DNA of 64,000 bases from Streptomyces caniferus (GTDB lineage: Bacteria > Actinomycetota > Actinomycetes > Streptomycetales > Streptomycetaceae): the NCBI RefSeq assembly GCF_009811555.1, contig NZ_BLIN01000005.1, positions 1,311,501 through 1,375,500 of the forward strand, in the 5' to 3' direction. Below the pieces are notes generated by a model. The model searched no databases. It was not told the DNA's origin and worked only from the letters and a program-made list of their open reading frames with translations. The translations under genes were made by a program, and so were the position numbers. Each line of letters starts with the position of its first letter. Positions within the stretch are counted from its first letter, which is position 1. Below, in pieces: positions 1 through 8,049 of the stretch.

Positions 1-2
1 GT

Positions 3-1607
3 GTGGGCATCGTGCTGGTCGGCGACCGCATCGGCCTCGGCCTGGCCGCGCTGGTCTCGCTCCTGGTGCCCGCCGCCCTCGCCTACGCCTGGCGCTACTT
101 CGACGAACCGCCCCGGCGCCACGCGGGCTCCTTCCCCGCCCTGGTGCTGCTCTTCCAGGCGGGCATGTGCGGTTTCGCGCTCACCGGGGACCTCTTCAAC
201 GCCTTCGTCTTCTTCGAGCTGATGGGCGTCGTCGCCTACGCACTGACCGGCTACCGCGTCGAGGAGGCGCGCGCCGTCCAAGGGGCGCTGGTGTTCGGCA
301 TCGTCAACTCCCTGGGCGCCTACGCCACCTTGCTGGGCATCGGCCTGCTCTACGCCCGGACCGGTGAGCTCGGCCTCGCCCAGATCGGCGCCGCCCTCGA
401 CGCGCACCCCGGCGGCCCGGACGGACTGGTGATCTCCGCGTTCGTCCTCGTCGTCACCGGTCTGCTGGTCAAGGCCGCCGCGGTGCCGTTCCACTTCTGG
501 CTCGCCGATGCGCATGCGGTGGCGCCCACACCGGTGTGCATGCTGCTGTCCGGGGTCATGGTCGAACTGGGCCTGTACGGCACGGCCCGTGTCTACTGGA
601 CGGTCTTCGCGGGCCCCGGCGGCATCCCGGCGCCGGACGCGCACCGGGCGCTGCTGGTCCTGGGCGTGCTGACCGCCGTGCTGGGTGCGGTGATGTGCTG
701 GCAGCAGCGCCATCTCAAGCGGCTGCTCGCCTACTCCACCGTCGCGCACACCGGGCTGTTCCTCGTGGGCCTCGCGGTGCTCGCCCCGCAGGGGCTCGGC
801 GGTGTCGTCCTGTACGTGCTGGCGCATGCCGGGGTGAAGGCCGCCCTGTTCGCCTGCGTGGGCATCCTCCTCGACCGGTTCGGCAGCGTCGACGAGCTCC
901 AGCTGCACGGCAAGGGACGTGAACTCCCCTGGGCGGGCGCGTTGTTCGGCATCGGCGGGCTGGCGCTCGCCGGGCTGCCGCCGTTCGGCACCGCGCTGGG
1001 CAAGGCCGTCATCGAGGAGGCGGCGGGCGGCTGGGCGACGGCGCTGTGCGTCCTGGTCTCGGCGGTGACCGGGGGCGCGGTGCTACGGGCCGGGGCGCGG
1101 GTGTTCCTGGGGCTGGGGCCGGTTCCCGAGGGCCCCGCCCGGGAGTCCCGCCCGGCGGCGGACGCCGAGGAGACGACCGGGGAGGCGGAGGAGCCGGAGA
1201 CCCGCGGCGGGCGGCTGTCCCGCGTCCCGGACAGCATGCTCGTCGTGCCCACGGTCCTGCTCGCCGGGGCGCTGGCGGTGGGGCTGGTCCCGGCCCTGCG
1301 CACGGGGGTCGGCCGGGCCGCCGACGCCTTCACCGACCACGCCGGCTACCTCGGGGCCGTCCTGTACGGCAGGGCGGCGGAGCCCGCGCCCACTCCCCCG
1401 CCGCACTGGGCCCTCTCCGGTGTGCTGTGGGGCCTGCTGGCCACCGCGTCGGCCGCGGCCTGCGCCCTCCTGGCCGTGCGGCGGCCCGTTCGCCAGGAAC
1501 CGGCACGCCGGGCCGACCCGCTGCGCCGACTGCACTCCGGTCATGTGGGCGACTATGTCGCGTGGTTCCTGGCCGGGGTCACCTTGCTGGCGGCGTTGGT
1601 CGTATGA
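3..1607 (+). CDS. Proton-conducting antiporter subunit (MrpD/MnhD or complex I subunit 5 type), 5' truncated
   Basis: Integral membrane subunit expected to move protons or sodium as part of a multisubunit cation/proton antiporter related to the ND2/ND4/ND5 subunits of complex I. The reading frame is open from the first base, so the N-terminus lies outside the window and the GTG at position 3 need not be the start. About ten or more hydrophobic helices are visible. A stretch near residue 158 carries a conserved Lys in a helix followed by PFHFWLADAHAVAPTP, the most recognisable signature of this family. A hydrophilic Glu-rich loop (about residues 375-400) precedes the last helices. No Mrp gene follows, so this is probably the last gene of its operon. 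Whether it serves Mrp or a hydrogenase-like complex cannot be told here. Confidence 0.88.
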   Translation: MGIVLVGDRIGLGLAALVSLLVPAALAYAWRYFDEPPRRHAGSFPALVLLFQAGMCGFALTGDLFNAFVFFELMGVVAYALTGYRVEEARAVQGALVFGIVNSLGAYATLLGIGLLYARTGELGLAQIGAALDAHPGGPDGLVISAFVLVVTGLLVKAAAVPFHFWLADAHAVAPTPVCMLLSGVMVELGLYGTARVYWTVFAGPGGIPAPDAHRALLVLGVLTAVLGAVMCWQQRHLKRLLAYSTVAHTGLFLVGLAVLAPQGLGGVVLYVLAHAGVKAALFACVGILLDRFGSVDELQLHGKGRELPWAGALFGIGGLALAGLPPFGTALGKAVIEEAAGGWATALCVLVSAVTGGAVLRAGARVFLGLGPVPEGPARESRPAADAEETTGEAEEPETRGGRLSRVPDSMLVVPTVLLAGALAVGLVPALRTGVGRAADAFTDHAGYLGAVLYGRAAEPAPTPPPHWALSGVLWGLLATASAAACALLAVRRPVRQEPARRADPLRRLHSGHVGDYVAWFLAGVTLLAALVV

Positions 1608-1620
1608 CGGGTGGACGGGG

Positions 1621-1704
1621 CGGGCCGACTGCCGTGTGGGGGACGGAACGAGCCGACCGCGGTACGTGGGGCGGGGCGAGCCGACTGCTGTCCGTGAAGC
1701 AGGC
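1621..1704. repeat. Three imperfect 28-bp tandem repeats
   Basis: Copies begin at 1621, 1649 and 1677, exactly 28 bp apart. Each opens with a conserved 15-mer of the form CGRGCCGAcYGCnGT and then diverges. They lie between the antiporter gene and the convergent glycosylase gene, so a role in termination or protein binding is possible but not shown. There is no long open frame with coding character over them. Confidence 0.6.
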
Positions 1705-1727
1705 CCGGGGTGCCTCCGTCTGCCGGG

Positions 1728-2387
1728 TCAGGCGTCCGCCGCCTCCTGTACGTCATCGACGACGGACCGGTCGAGCGCCGCGCGCACCAGGCCCGAGGCG
1801 AAGGCGGCGGCATCGTCCGGCCCGACCAGCCGGGCCAGCTTGCGGGCCTCGCCCGGCAGGCCCAGCCGCTCCGCGCCCTGGACGGCCTTGGCATCGAGGT
1901 ACGGGGCGAGTTCGGGCCAGACGCCCTGTACCTCGCGCAGAAAGATGTCACAGCCCGCGGGACCCAGCCCCGGCACCTTCCGCAGTGCGCGGCGCAGCGC
2001 ATCGGTGTCGCCGTCGGCCTCTTCCCGCATCCGCCGCAGATCGCCGCCGTACGCGTCCACCAGCAGTGCGGCGCCGTCGCCGAGCTGGGTGGCGGTGCGT
2101 TCGTCGTAGCGCCGGTAGCCGCCCTCTCCCAGGGCGTCGACCCGTTGCTGCCAGGTCGCCTCCGTCATCCGCCGCGGGGTGCGCATCCCCGCGTCGAACA
2201 GGGCACGCGCGGACGCGACCGCCACGGACGCACGGATCCGCGCGCTGAGCAGACCGGCCAGCACCAGCACCTGGTACAGCGGCTGCGGTGTGTTCCGCAG
2301 CCGGATCCCGCTCTGTGCCGCAAAGGTCTCCCCGTGCCGCTCCAGCAGGGTGTGCGCGAGGCCCCGCTGTCCGCCGCGGGGGCTCAT
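1728..2387 (-). CDS. HhH-GPD family DNA glycosylase / endonuclease III-like protein
   Basis: A 219-residue protein resembling the helix-hairpin-helix glycosylase fold of base-excision repair. The helix-hairpin-helix is visible at about residues 130-150 (VPGLGPAGCDIFLREV, with the LPGxG-type turn), followed by a conserved DAK region. I see no C-terminal four-Cys iron-sulphur loop, so it is not a canonical Nth and its substrate is open. The frame is open far upstream, but the ATG at 2387 (MSPRGG) was chosen because homology-like sequence begins just after it and a G-rich stretch precedes it. It is divergent from the CDF transporter and ends in the direct-repeat spacer next to the antiporter gene. 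Confidence 0.8.
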   Translation of the reverse strand: MSPRGGQRGLAHTLLERHGETFAAQSGIRLRNTPQPLYQVLVLAGLLSARIRASVAVASARALFDAGMRTPRRMTEATWQQRVDALGEGGYRRYDERTATQLGDGAALLVDAYGGDLRRMREEADGDTDALRRALRKVPGLGPAGCDIFLREVQGVWPELAPYLDAKAVQGAERLGLPGEARKLARLVGPDDAAAFASGLVRAALDRSVVDDVQEAADA

Positions 2388-2603
2388 GGTGCGCCCCCGT
2401 GGAGGCGCCGGAGGTCGCCGGGAGAAGTGCGGGCCACGCCCTGTCCTTTGCCGTTCCGGTGGGTGATGTGCTGTCACACTCCCCGGTCCGCCCGGCGGGA
2501 AACCGCGGCTGCTCCATGGGGCGCAACGGCACACCAGGTGCGGAGCCCGGTGCCGGCGGCTACGCTCGCGGCGGCTGTCCGACCGACGACGGGGAGGCGA
2601 CGC

Positions 2604-3773
2604 TTGTCCCGGCACGCTGAGAGTGCGCATCACTCCACCGGTCGACACGCCACCGGCCGTCCGGACGAGGACGGGACCGGCGACGAGGCCGGAAACGGGA
2701 ACGGGGACAACGGCCAGGAGGACGCCCGGACCGCGGTCACCGTCTTCGTGGCGCTCGGCGCCAACCTGGTGATCGCCCTGGCCAAGCTGCTCGGCGGGCT
2801 GTTCACGGGCTCACCCGCGCTGCTCTCCGAGGCGGCGCACTCGGTGGCCGACAGCCTCAACGAGATCTTCCTGCTCGCCTCGCTCAAGCGCAGCAGACGC
2901 GCACCCGACAGCAAACACCCCTTCGGCTACGGCAAGGAGCGGTATTTCTGGTCCCTGCTCGCCGCCGTCGGGATCTTCGTCATGGGCGGCTGCTTCTCCG
3001 TCTTCCAGGGCATCGAGGCGCTGCGCTCGGACCACGCGGAGACCCGTACGGGCTATGTCGTCGGCCTCATCGTGCTGGCCGTCGCGCTGATCGCGGAGGG
3101 CTCCTCGCTGGTCCGCGCCCTGCTGCAGGTCCGCGGCCGGGCACGGCAGGCCGGCCACGGCATGCGGAAGGCGATCCGCTCGGCCGACGACCCCGCGCTG
3201 CGGACGGTGCTGGCCGAGGACTCGACCGCCTGCTTCGGTGTGGTGGTCGCCATGCTCGGCGTGGGACTTCACATGATCACCGGCGAGGTGCAGTGGGAGG
3301 CCTGGGCCTCGATGATCATTGGCGCGCTGCTGGTGTTCGTCGCCTATCAGCTCGCCAAGGAGTCACGCGGCCAGATCATCGGTGAGGCCGCCGACCCGGC
3401 CCTGCGGCGGGCCATCCGCGAGTTCCTGGAGCGGCAGCCGGAGATCGACACCGTGACCACCCTGCTGTCGATGCGGCTGGGGACGCTGTCGACGCTGGTC
3501 GCGGCCCGTGTCGACCTCGCCGCCGGGCTGGACAGCGAAGAGGTCGAGGAGGTCCTGGTACGCCTGAAGAAGGCCGTCCGGGAGCAATGGCCGATCGCCG
3601 ACCAGGTCTTCCTGGACGTCACCGAAGCCTCCCCCGGGGACCGGGAACGGGCCCGGCACGAACGGCGGCAACTCGACGCGGCGGTGAACGGCGGACCCGA
3701 TCCGGACGGGCCCGAGGAGCCCGATGAGCGGAACAGGGCAGAGGAGCCGGACACGGCGGAGCGGGAGCCGTGA
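2604..3773 (+). CDS. Cation diffusion facilitator (CDF) family transporter
   Basis: A 389-residue membrane transporter expected to export divalent metal ions (Zn, Fe, Mn or Co) in exchange for protons. After a hydrophilic Asp/Gly/Asn-rich N-terminus of about 45 residues come six hydrophobic helices. The first pair holds the metal-site pattern AAHSVADSLNE (HxxxD type), and the SKHPFGYGKERYFW loop is typical of the family. Helix five carries LAEDSTACFG in place of a second HxxxD, which leaves metal specificity uncertain. A cytoplasmic domain of about 90 residues follows, then a Glu/Pro-rich tail. The TTG at 2604 was chosen because GGGGAGG (2591-2597) lies 6 nt upstream and the frame before it overlaps the divergent glycosylase. 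Confidence 0.88.
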   Translation: MSRHAESAHHSTGRHATGRPDEDGTGDEAGNGNGDNGQEDARTAVTVFVALGANLVIALAKLLGGLFTGSPALLSEAAHSVADSLNEIFLLASLKRSRRAPDSKHPFGYGKERYFWSLLAAVGIFVMGGCFSVFQGIEALRSDHAETRTGYVVGLIVLAVALIAEGSSLVRALLQVRGRARQAGHGMRKAIRSADDPALRTVLAEDSTACFGVVVAMLGVGLHMITGEVQWEAWASMIIGALLVFVAYQLAKESRGQIIGEAADPALRRAIREFLERQPEIDTVTTLLSMRLGTLSTLVAARVDLAAGLDSEEVEEVLVRLKKAVREQWPIADQVFLDVTEASPGDRERARHERRQLDAAVNGGPDPDGPEEPDERNRAEEPDTAEREP

Positions 3774-3818
3774 GGCGCGCGGACGAGCCGGGGGCGTCGG
3801 GCCGCCACGGCCGGGCGC

Positions 3819-3852
3819 CCACACGCGCCGCACACCCACACGCGCCGCACGC
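3819..3852. repeat. Two copies of a 17-bp direct repeat
   Basis: The unit CCACACGCGCCGCACac is repeated back to back (3819-3835 and 3836-3852; the last two bases differ) in the spacer between the convergent transporter and LigD-type polymerase genes. No function is evident. Confidence 0.6.
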
Positions 3853-3869
3853 CGCTCACGCCACCCCGC

Positions 3870-4826
3870 TCACCGCAGCCCCTCCAGCCGCCGTCGTGCC
3901 GGACCCAGCGCCCGCCCGCGGGCCGGCACCCCGGACCACGGCCGCGAGGCCGCCTGCTCCAGCACAGCGGACACCTCCTTCAACGACCAGCTCTGCGCGC
4001 CGAGTTGCGGGTCGTCGAGCTGTTTCCGGCTGATCGGCACGGCGACCGGCGCACCCGCTTTGGGGCGCAGCGACCAGGGGGCGACGGCGGTCTGCGCATA
4101 GGCGTTGCGCTGCACATCGAGGTAGAGCCGGTCGCCGCGCGACTTCTTGCGCACGGCGGTGGTGAGCCGGTCCGGGTGACGCTCTGCCAGCACCTGCGCC
4201 ACCTCCTGGGCGAAGCCGCGTACCGCGTCGAAGTCGCCCGCGCCGTCCAGCGGGACGGTGACATGCAGCCCCTTCGACCCGGTGGTCATCAGGAGGAACG
4301 GGAGATCGAGCTCGTCGAGCAGGGCACAGAGCCGCCGGGCGGCCTCCCGGACGGCCTCGAAGTCCGGACCGGGCGGGTCGAGGTCGAAGACCAGCCGGTC
4401 CGGGTGGTGGGGCCGGTCGGCGCGCGACAGCCAGCGGTGGAACGTGAGACATGCCTGGTCGGCGAGGAAGAGGAGGGTCGCCTTGTCGTCGCAGACGGTG
4501 TGGGTGACGGACCCGCCCTCCTTGGCGACCCGTGCCCGCCGGATCCAGTCGGGATAGTGCTCCGGGGTGTCCTTCTGCATGAACTGCGGGCCGCCCAGTC
4601 CCTCCGGAAGCCGCTCCAGCATCAACGGCCGCCCCCGCAACTGCGGAACCATCGATGCGGCCACCCGGCGGTAGTAGCCGACGACATCGGCCTTGGTCAG
4701 GCCGTCGTCGGGGAACAGCACCTTGTCCGGCCGGTGGATCTCCACCGTCCGGCGGCCCGCGCGCACCGTGTCCGTAGCCGTGTCGCTGCCACTGCCACTG
4801 CCACTGCCACTGCCTGAGGCATTCAT
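3870..4826 (-). CDS. Stand-alone LigD-type polymerase/primase domain (non-homologous end joining)
   Basis: A 318-residue protein matching the LigD polymerase domain (archaeo-eukaryotic primase superfamily), which fills gaps and adds nucleotides, often ribonucleotides, at double-strand breaks with Ku. Visible signatures are the RPDKVLFP start of the domain (about residue 32), the metal-binding FDLDP motif (147-151) and TTGSKGLHV (about 182-190). Neither the ligase nor the 3'-phosphoesterase domain of full LigD is fused. The ATG at 4826 precedes a (Gly-Ser)n stretch encoded by a hexanucleotide repeat. The open frame before it is Gly-rich antisense to the Pro-rich gene and is not credible. Ku (12823-13848) and an ATP-dependent ligase (47952-49499) lie in the same window. 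Confidence 0.92.
   Translation of the reverse strand: MNASGSGSGSGSGSDTATDTVRAGRRTVEIHRPDKVLFPDDGLTKADVVGYYRRVAASMVPQLRGRPLMLERLPEGLGGPQFMQKDTPEHYPDWIRRARVAKEGGSVTHTVCDDKATLLFLADQACLTFHRWLSRADRPHHPDRLVFDLDPPGPDFEAVREAARRLCALLDELDLPFLLMTTGSKGLHVTVPLDGAGDFDAVRGFAQEVAQVLAERHPDRLTTAVRKKSRGDRLYLDVQRNAYAQTAVAPWSLRPKAGAPVAVPISRKQLDDPQLGAQSWSLKEVSAVLEQAASRPWSGVPARGRALGPARRRLEGLR
4787..4814. repeat. Hexanucleotide simple repeat inside the polymerase gene
   Basis: Four copies of TGCCAC plus a partial fifth. On the coding (minus) strand it encodes alternating Gly-Ser at residues 4-14. Loss or gain of units would keep the frame and only change linker length. Confidence 0.7.
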
Positions 4827-4956
4827 GCGGGCGGGGTTACCCGCTCCGGGCCGTCGTACGCTCGGGCATCCGGGTGGCCCGGCGCGCGAGGCGTCCGTTC
4901 GCCTCCCGTGTCGCCGGGCGACCCGCGGCGTCGCAGAGTGTGTAGGTACGCCGGGT

Positions 4957-4968
4957 GCGTACGTACGC
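4957..4968. promoter_or_regulatory. 12-bp perfect palindrome in a divergent promoter region
   Basis: GCGTACGTACGC reads the same on both strands and is flanked by two direct GTACGCCGGG copies. It sits between the polymerase gene (minus) and the Pro-rich gene (plus), where a dimeric regulator could bind. Functional assignment is inference only. Confidence 0.3.
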
Positions 4969-5091
4969 CGGGCAGCCGGGTTCCGTGCGCGCCGCCCCGC
5001 ATGGTCGGCGCGGGACCGGCAAGGAGACCAGCATGCCGCGCGGAGCGAGCGTGAGGCGCTCGGCCGCCGAGGAGCGACGCGTGAGGAGCAG

Positions 5092-5394
5092 ATGACGGTG
5101 CGACAGCCACCAGGACCGCCGGGCCCCGGCCATCCGGATCCGGTTCCGCCCACTCCGGGTCCGGGCCCCGGACCGCCCGGGCCCACACCGGGCCCGGCAC
5201 CCGGCCCGGTCCCCGCCCCGGGACCCGATCCCGTGCCCCCTTCGCCGCCGGCGCCCGAGCCGGACCCCGTTCCGCCGCATCCGGCGCCGCCGACACCGGG
5301 ACCGGAGCCCGGACCCGCGCCCGGCCCGGTCCCCGCGCCGGGCATCGCACGGCGGGGCGACGCCGGCCGGGCGGACGGTGTCAGTGGGCGGTGA
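5092..5394 (+). CDS. Small Pro-rich hypothetical protein
   Basis: A 100-residue protein beginning MTVRQPPGPP and then almost entirely Pro-Gly, Pro-Ala, Pro-Asp-Pro and Pro-Glu-Pro repeats, with an internally duplicated block (PGPAPGPVPAPG occurs twice). The last 16 residues are not repetitive. A Shine-Dalgarno-like GAGGAG ends about 4 nt before the ATG, which supports translation. There is no signal peptide or membrane segment. It could be an extended linker-like protein. Because GC-rich repeats make chance open frames likely, coding status is moderate. Its 3' end overlaps the convergent SDR gene by 14 bp. Confidence 0.45.
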   Translation: MTVRQPPGPPGPGHPDPVPPTPGPGPGPPGPTPGPAPGPVPAPGPDPVPPSPPAPEPDPVPPHPAPPTPGPEPGPAPGPVPAPGIARRGDAGRADGVSGR

Positions 5395-6136
5395 GCCCGC
5401 CGTCGACGACGACCTCGGAGCCGGTGACGAAGGAGGACTCGTCACTCGCGAGGAAGAGCATCGCGGGTGCGACCTCGTCCGCCCGGCCCGCGCGGGCCAT
5501 GGGGGTGCGCACGATGTCCGGCTGCCGGTCGCCCTGCTCGTCCAGCAGCGCCCGGATCATCGGGGTGGCGATCACCCCCGGGTGCACGGAGTTGACCCGG
5601 ACGTTCTCACGGGCGTACTCCACCGCGGCGGTCTTCGTCAGCAGACGGACGGCGCCCTTGGACGCCGTGTAGGCGGCAGCCCCGCCGCCGCCCACCAGGC
5701 CCAGCACCGACGAGGTGTTGATCACCGATCCGTTGCCGCTCGCCCGCAGGAGCGGCATGGCGGCCTTCATGCCGAGCCAGGTGCCCTTCTGGTTCACGTC
5801 GATGACACGGTCCCAGGACGTCTCGTCGGTGTCCTCGATACCGGGCCAGTCCACGATGCCCGCGATGTTGACGAGGACGTCGAGGCGGCCGAAGTGCCGG
5901 TGCACGGTGGTGATCACGGTGTCCCAGGCCTGGGCCGACGTGACGTCGAGCACGGCGGTGACCACCTCGCCGCCGTGCTTCTCGATCCGTTCCCCCAGCT
6001 CCGCGAGCGGCCGGCGATCCACGTCCGTGAGGACCAGGCGCGCCCCCTCCCGTGCGAAGAGTGCGGCGGTGGCCGCTCCGATGCCTCCGGTCGCTCCGGT
6101 GATCAGTGCGACCTTGCCCTGCAGGCGTCCGGTCAT
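5381..6136 (-). CDS. SDR family NAD(P)-dependent oxidoreductase
   Basis: A 251-residue classical short-chain dehydrogenase. The cofactor motif TGATGGIG is near residue 14, an Asp follows beta-2 (TDVDRR, favouring NAD), and NIAG, the Ser of NTSS, and YTASK with catalytic Tyr and Lys are all present. The C-terminus ends VVVDGGLTAH as in 3-oxoacyl or alcohol-dehydrogenase-like members. The substrate is unknown. It lies 55 bp downstream of a second SDR on the same strand, so the two probably form an operon controlled with the divergent MmyB-type regulator at 7160. The ATG at 6136 has GTGAGGA about 10 nt upstream. Confidence 0.88.
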   Translation of the reverse strand: MTGRLQGKVALITGATGGIGAATAALFAREGARLVLTDVDRRPLAELGERIEKHGGEVVTAVLDVTSAQAWDTVITTVHRHFGRLDVLVNIAGIVDWPGIEDTDETSWDRVIDVNQKGTWLGMKAAMPLLRASGNGSVINTSSVLGLVGGGGAAAYTASKGAVRLLTKTAAVEYARENVRVNSVHPGVIATPMIRALLDEQGDRQPDIVRTPMARAGRADEVAPAMLFLASDESSFVTGSEVVVDGGLTAH

Positions 6137-6191
6137 GGGCTGATGTCCTCACTTCTGTCGTGCGGTGTACGCGGGATGGCCGGCCGGGGTC

Positions 6192-6965
6192 TCAGGCGGC
6201 GGTGAAGCCGCCGTCTGCGGCCACGACGGCGCCGGTCATGAAGCTGGAGCGGGCGGAGGCGAGGAAGCCGATCACCTCGGCGATCTCCTCGGGCTGGGCC
6301 ACCCGTTTCAGGGGGTGCGCGTCGGCGAAGGAGCGCAGGTACGCGCGGCTGTCGTCGCGGAAACCGTCGAGCAGGTCCGTCTCGATCACCCCGGGCGCCA
6401 CCGCGTTGGCCCGGATCCCGTGCGGGCCGCCCTCCAGCGCGATGACCTTCGTCAGCTGCGCCAGGGCACCCTTCGACGCGGTGTAGGCCGAGCCCTCGGG
6501 GAGCGCGACGGTGCAGGTGTAGGAGCCGACGTTGACGATCGTGCCGCCACCACCCGCCCGCATGACGCGAAAGGCCTCCCGGGCGTGCAGGAACGGCCCG
6601 CGGGCGTTGACGGCCATCACGCCGTCCCAGTCCTCGGCGGTGGTCTCGGTGAACGGCTTGTTCAGGGTCCGCCCGGCATTGTTGACGAGGATGTCCAGCC
6701 CGCCGAAACGCTCCCGCGCCGTGCGCACCGCGCGTACCGCGGTCTCCTCCAGCGCCACGTCCCCGACCACGGTGGCGACCCCGTCGAACTCGGTGGCCAG
6801 GCGTGCCACTTCGGGGCGGATGTCCTCGGCCACCACCAGCGCCCCGCGGGCGTGCAGCCACGCCACGGTCGCCCGGCCCACGCCCCGTGCGGCGCCGGTG
6901 ACCACGGCAACCGCTCCCCGCACTCCGTCTCCCGGTGTGACCTCCGGGTTGCTCTGCTGACTCAT
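6192..6965 (-). CDS. SDR family NAD(P)-dependent oxidoreductase
   Basis: A 257-residue short-chain dehydrogenase with TGAARGVG (cofactor), NNAG, the Ser of NVGSYT, YTASK (catalytic) and the terminal ADGGFTAA. The start at 6965 (MSQQSNPE) was chosen over longer frames because GGAAGGAAG lies just upstream and the extension would run through the promoter of the divergent regulator. It probably heads a two-SDR operon with 5381-6136. The divergent MmyB-family regulator at 7160-8005 is the likely controller, as MmyB regulators often sit beside an SDR gene they regulate. The substrate cannot be inferred. Confidence 0.88.
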   Translation of the reverse strand: MSQQSNPEVTPGDGVRGAVAVVTGAARGVGRATVAWLHARGALVVAEDIRPEVARLATEFDGVATVVGDVALEETAVRAVRTARERFGGLDILVNNAGRTLNKPFTETTAEDWDGVMAVNARGPFLHAREAFRVMRAGGGGTIVNVGSYTCTVALPEGSAYTASKGALAQLTKVIALEGGPHGIRANAVAPGVIETDLLDGFRDDSRAYLRSFADAHPLKRVAQPEEIAEVIGFLASARSSFMTGAVVAADGGFTAA

Positions 6966-7147
6966 CGTTCCGCTTCCTTCCGTTCGTCGTGCCGCGCCCC
7001 CTCCGCCGCACGGAGGGGGCGCGGCAGGGCGCCGCTGAGACGCGCCCTGCCGACCCGGACTCCGAGACTGCGCGGGCGGGCGGGCCCCGACCAGGACGGG
7101 TGGTGCCTGGGTGCGGCACACCCAGGCACCTCGCCCGCCCCGCGGCC

Positions 7148-7153
7148 TAGCCT
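7148..7153 (+). promoter_or_regulatory. -10 element TAGCCT of a leaderless gene
   Basis: TAGCCT lies exactly 6 nt before the ATG at 7160, the TANNNT spacing seen for leaderless transcripts in actinomycetes. The purine-rich GAGGG between them is too close to the ATG to act as a Shine-Dalgarno site. Confidence 0.55.
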
Positions 7154-7159
7154 GAGGGC

Positions 7160-8005
7160 ATGGCTGACAACGACCTGGGAGATTTCCTGCGCGCACGCCG
7201 GGCGGGCGTGCAGCCGCAGGACGTCGGCATGGCGAGCTACGGCGTCCGCAGAGTCAGCGGACTGCGCCGTGAGGAGGTCGCCGTCCTGGCCGGCGTGAAC
7301 GCGGACTACTACACCCGCCTGGAACAGGGCCGCGAGCGCCACCCCTCACCGCAGGTGCTCGATGCCCTCGGCCGCGCCCTGTGCCTCGACGCGGACGCCA
7401 GGACGCATCTGTTCCGGCTGGCCGGGACCGTCCCCGACGACCACTTCGCCCACACCGTGGAGAAGGTCAGCAGCACGCTGAGCCAACTGATGGACGGCTT
7501 TCCGAACACCCCGGCGTTCGTGATCAACCGGACCCTGGACATCCTCGCCGCCAACGCCCTGGCCGGTGCCCTGTATTCACCCTTCGAGCCCGCCGACAAC
7601 CTGGCCCGGATGACCTTCCTCAACCCCGCGGCCCGGCACTTCTACACCCAGTGGAACTGGACCGCCCAGGCGACCGTGGCCAACCTGCGCCAGGCGTCCG
7701 GTCTCGCACCGGACAGCCCGCGGCTGCGTGAACTCCTCGCCACCCTCACCGAACAGAGCCCGGAGTTCAGCCGCCTGTGGAACACCCACAGCGTGCGCGG
7801 CAAGACCCGCGACGCCAAACATCTCCTCCATCCGGACGTCGGCCCCCTGACCCTCACCTACCAGGCCTTCGACGTCCGTGACGCCCCCGGGCAGCAACTC
7901 ATCGTCTACCAGGCCGAACCCGAGAGCCCCACCGCCCAGGCGCTCAGCCTGCTCGGCTCCCTCCACGCCACCCGCAAGCAACCGGCCCCGCACCCCCAGC
8001 CGTAG
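7160..8005 (+). CDS. Helix-turn-helix regulator with MmyB-type ligand-binding domain
   Basis: A 281-residue transcription factor. An XRE-type helix-turn-helix occupies about residues 5-75 (SGLRREEVAVLAGVNADYYTRLEQGRE is the family hallmark around the recognition helix; only part is cited). The MmyB-like ligand pocket fills residues 100-270, a PAS-like domain that binds a hydrophobic ligand, possibly a fatty acid, in characterised members. The gene is divergent from a two-SDR operon and probably controls it. The start codon sits 6 nt after a -10-like hexamer, suggesting a leaderless mRNA. Confidence 0.9.
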   Translation: MADNDLGDFLRARRAGVQPQDVGMASYGVRRVSGLRREEVAVLAGVNADYYTRLEQGRERHPSPQVLDALGRALCLDADARTHLFRLAGTVPDDHFAHTVEKVSSTLSQLMDGFPNTPAFVINRTLDILAANALAGALYSPFEPADNLARMTFLNPAARHFYTQWNWTAQATVANLRQASGLAPDSPRLRELLATLTEQSPEFSRLWNTHSVRGKTRDAKHLLHPDVGPLTLTYQAFDVRDAPGQQLIVYQAEPESPTAQALSLLGSLHATRKQPAPHPQP

Positions 8006-8049
8006 CCACTCGCCGCCTCCGGCTCAGGGCCGGGGAGCGGGCACGGACC

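Noticed and set aside
1710..2603. N-terminal extension of the CDF transporter over the glycosylase gene
   Set aside because: It reads antisense through the glycosylase. GGGGAGG six bases before the TTG at 2604 gives a convincing start.
3870..5345. Extended N-terminus of the LigD-type polymerase (491 residues, Gly-rich)
   Set aside because: The extra 170 residues are the antisense reading of the Pro-rich gene and its promoter. The family starts after the ATG at 4826.
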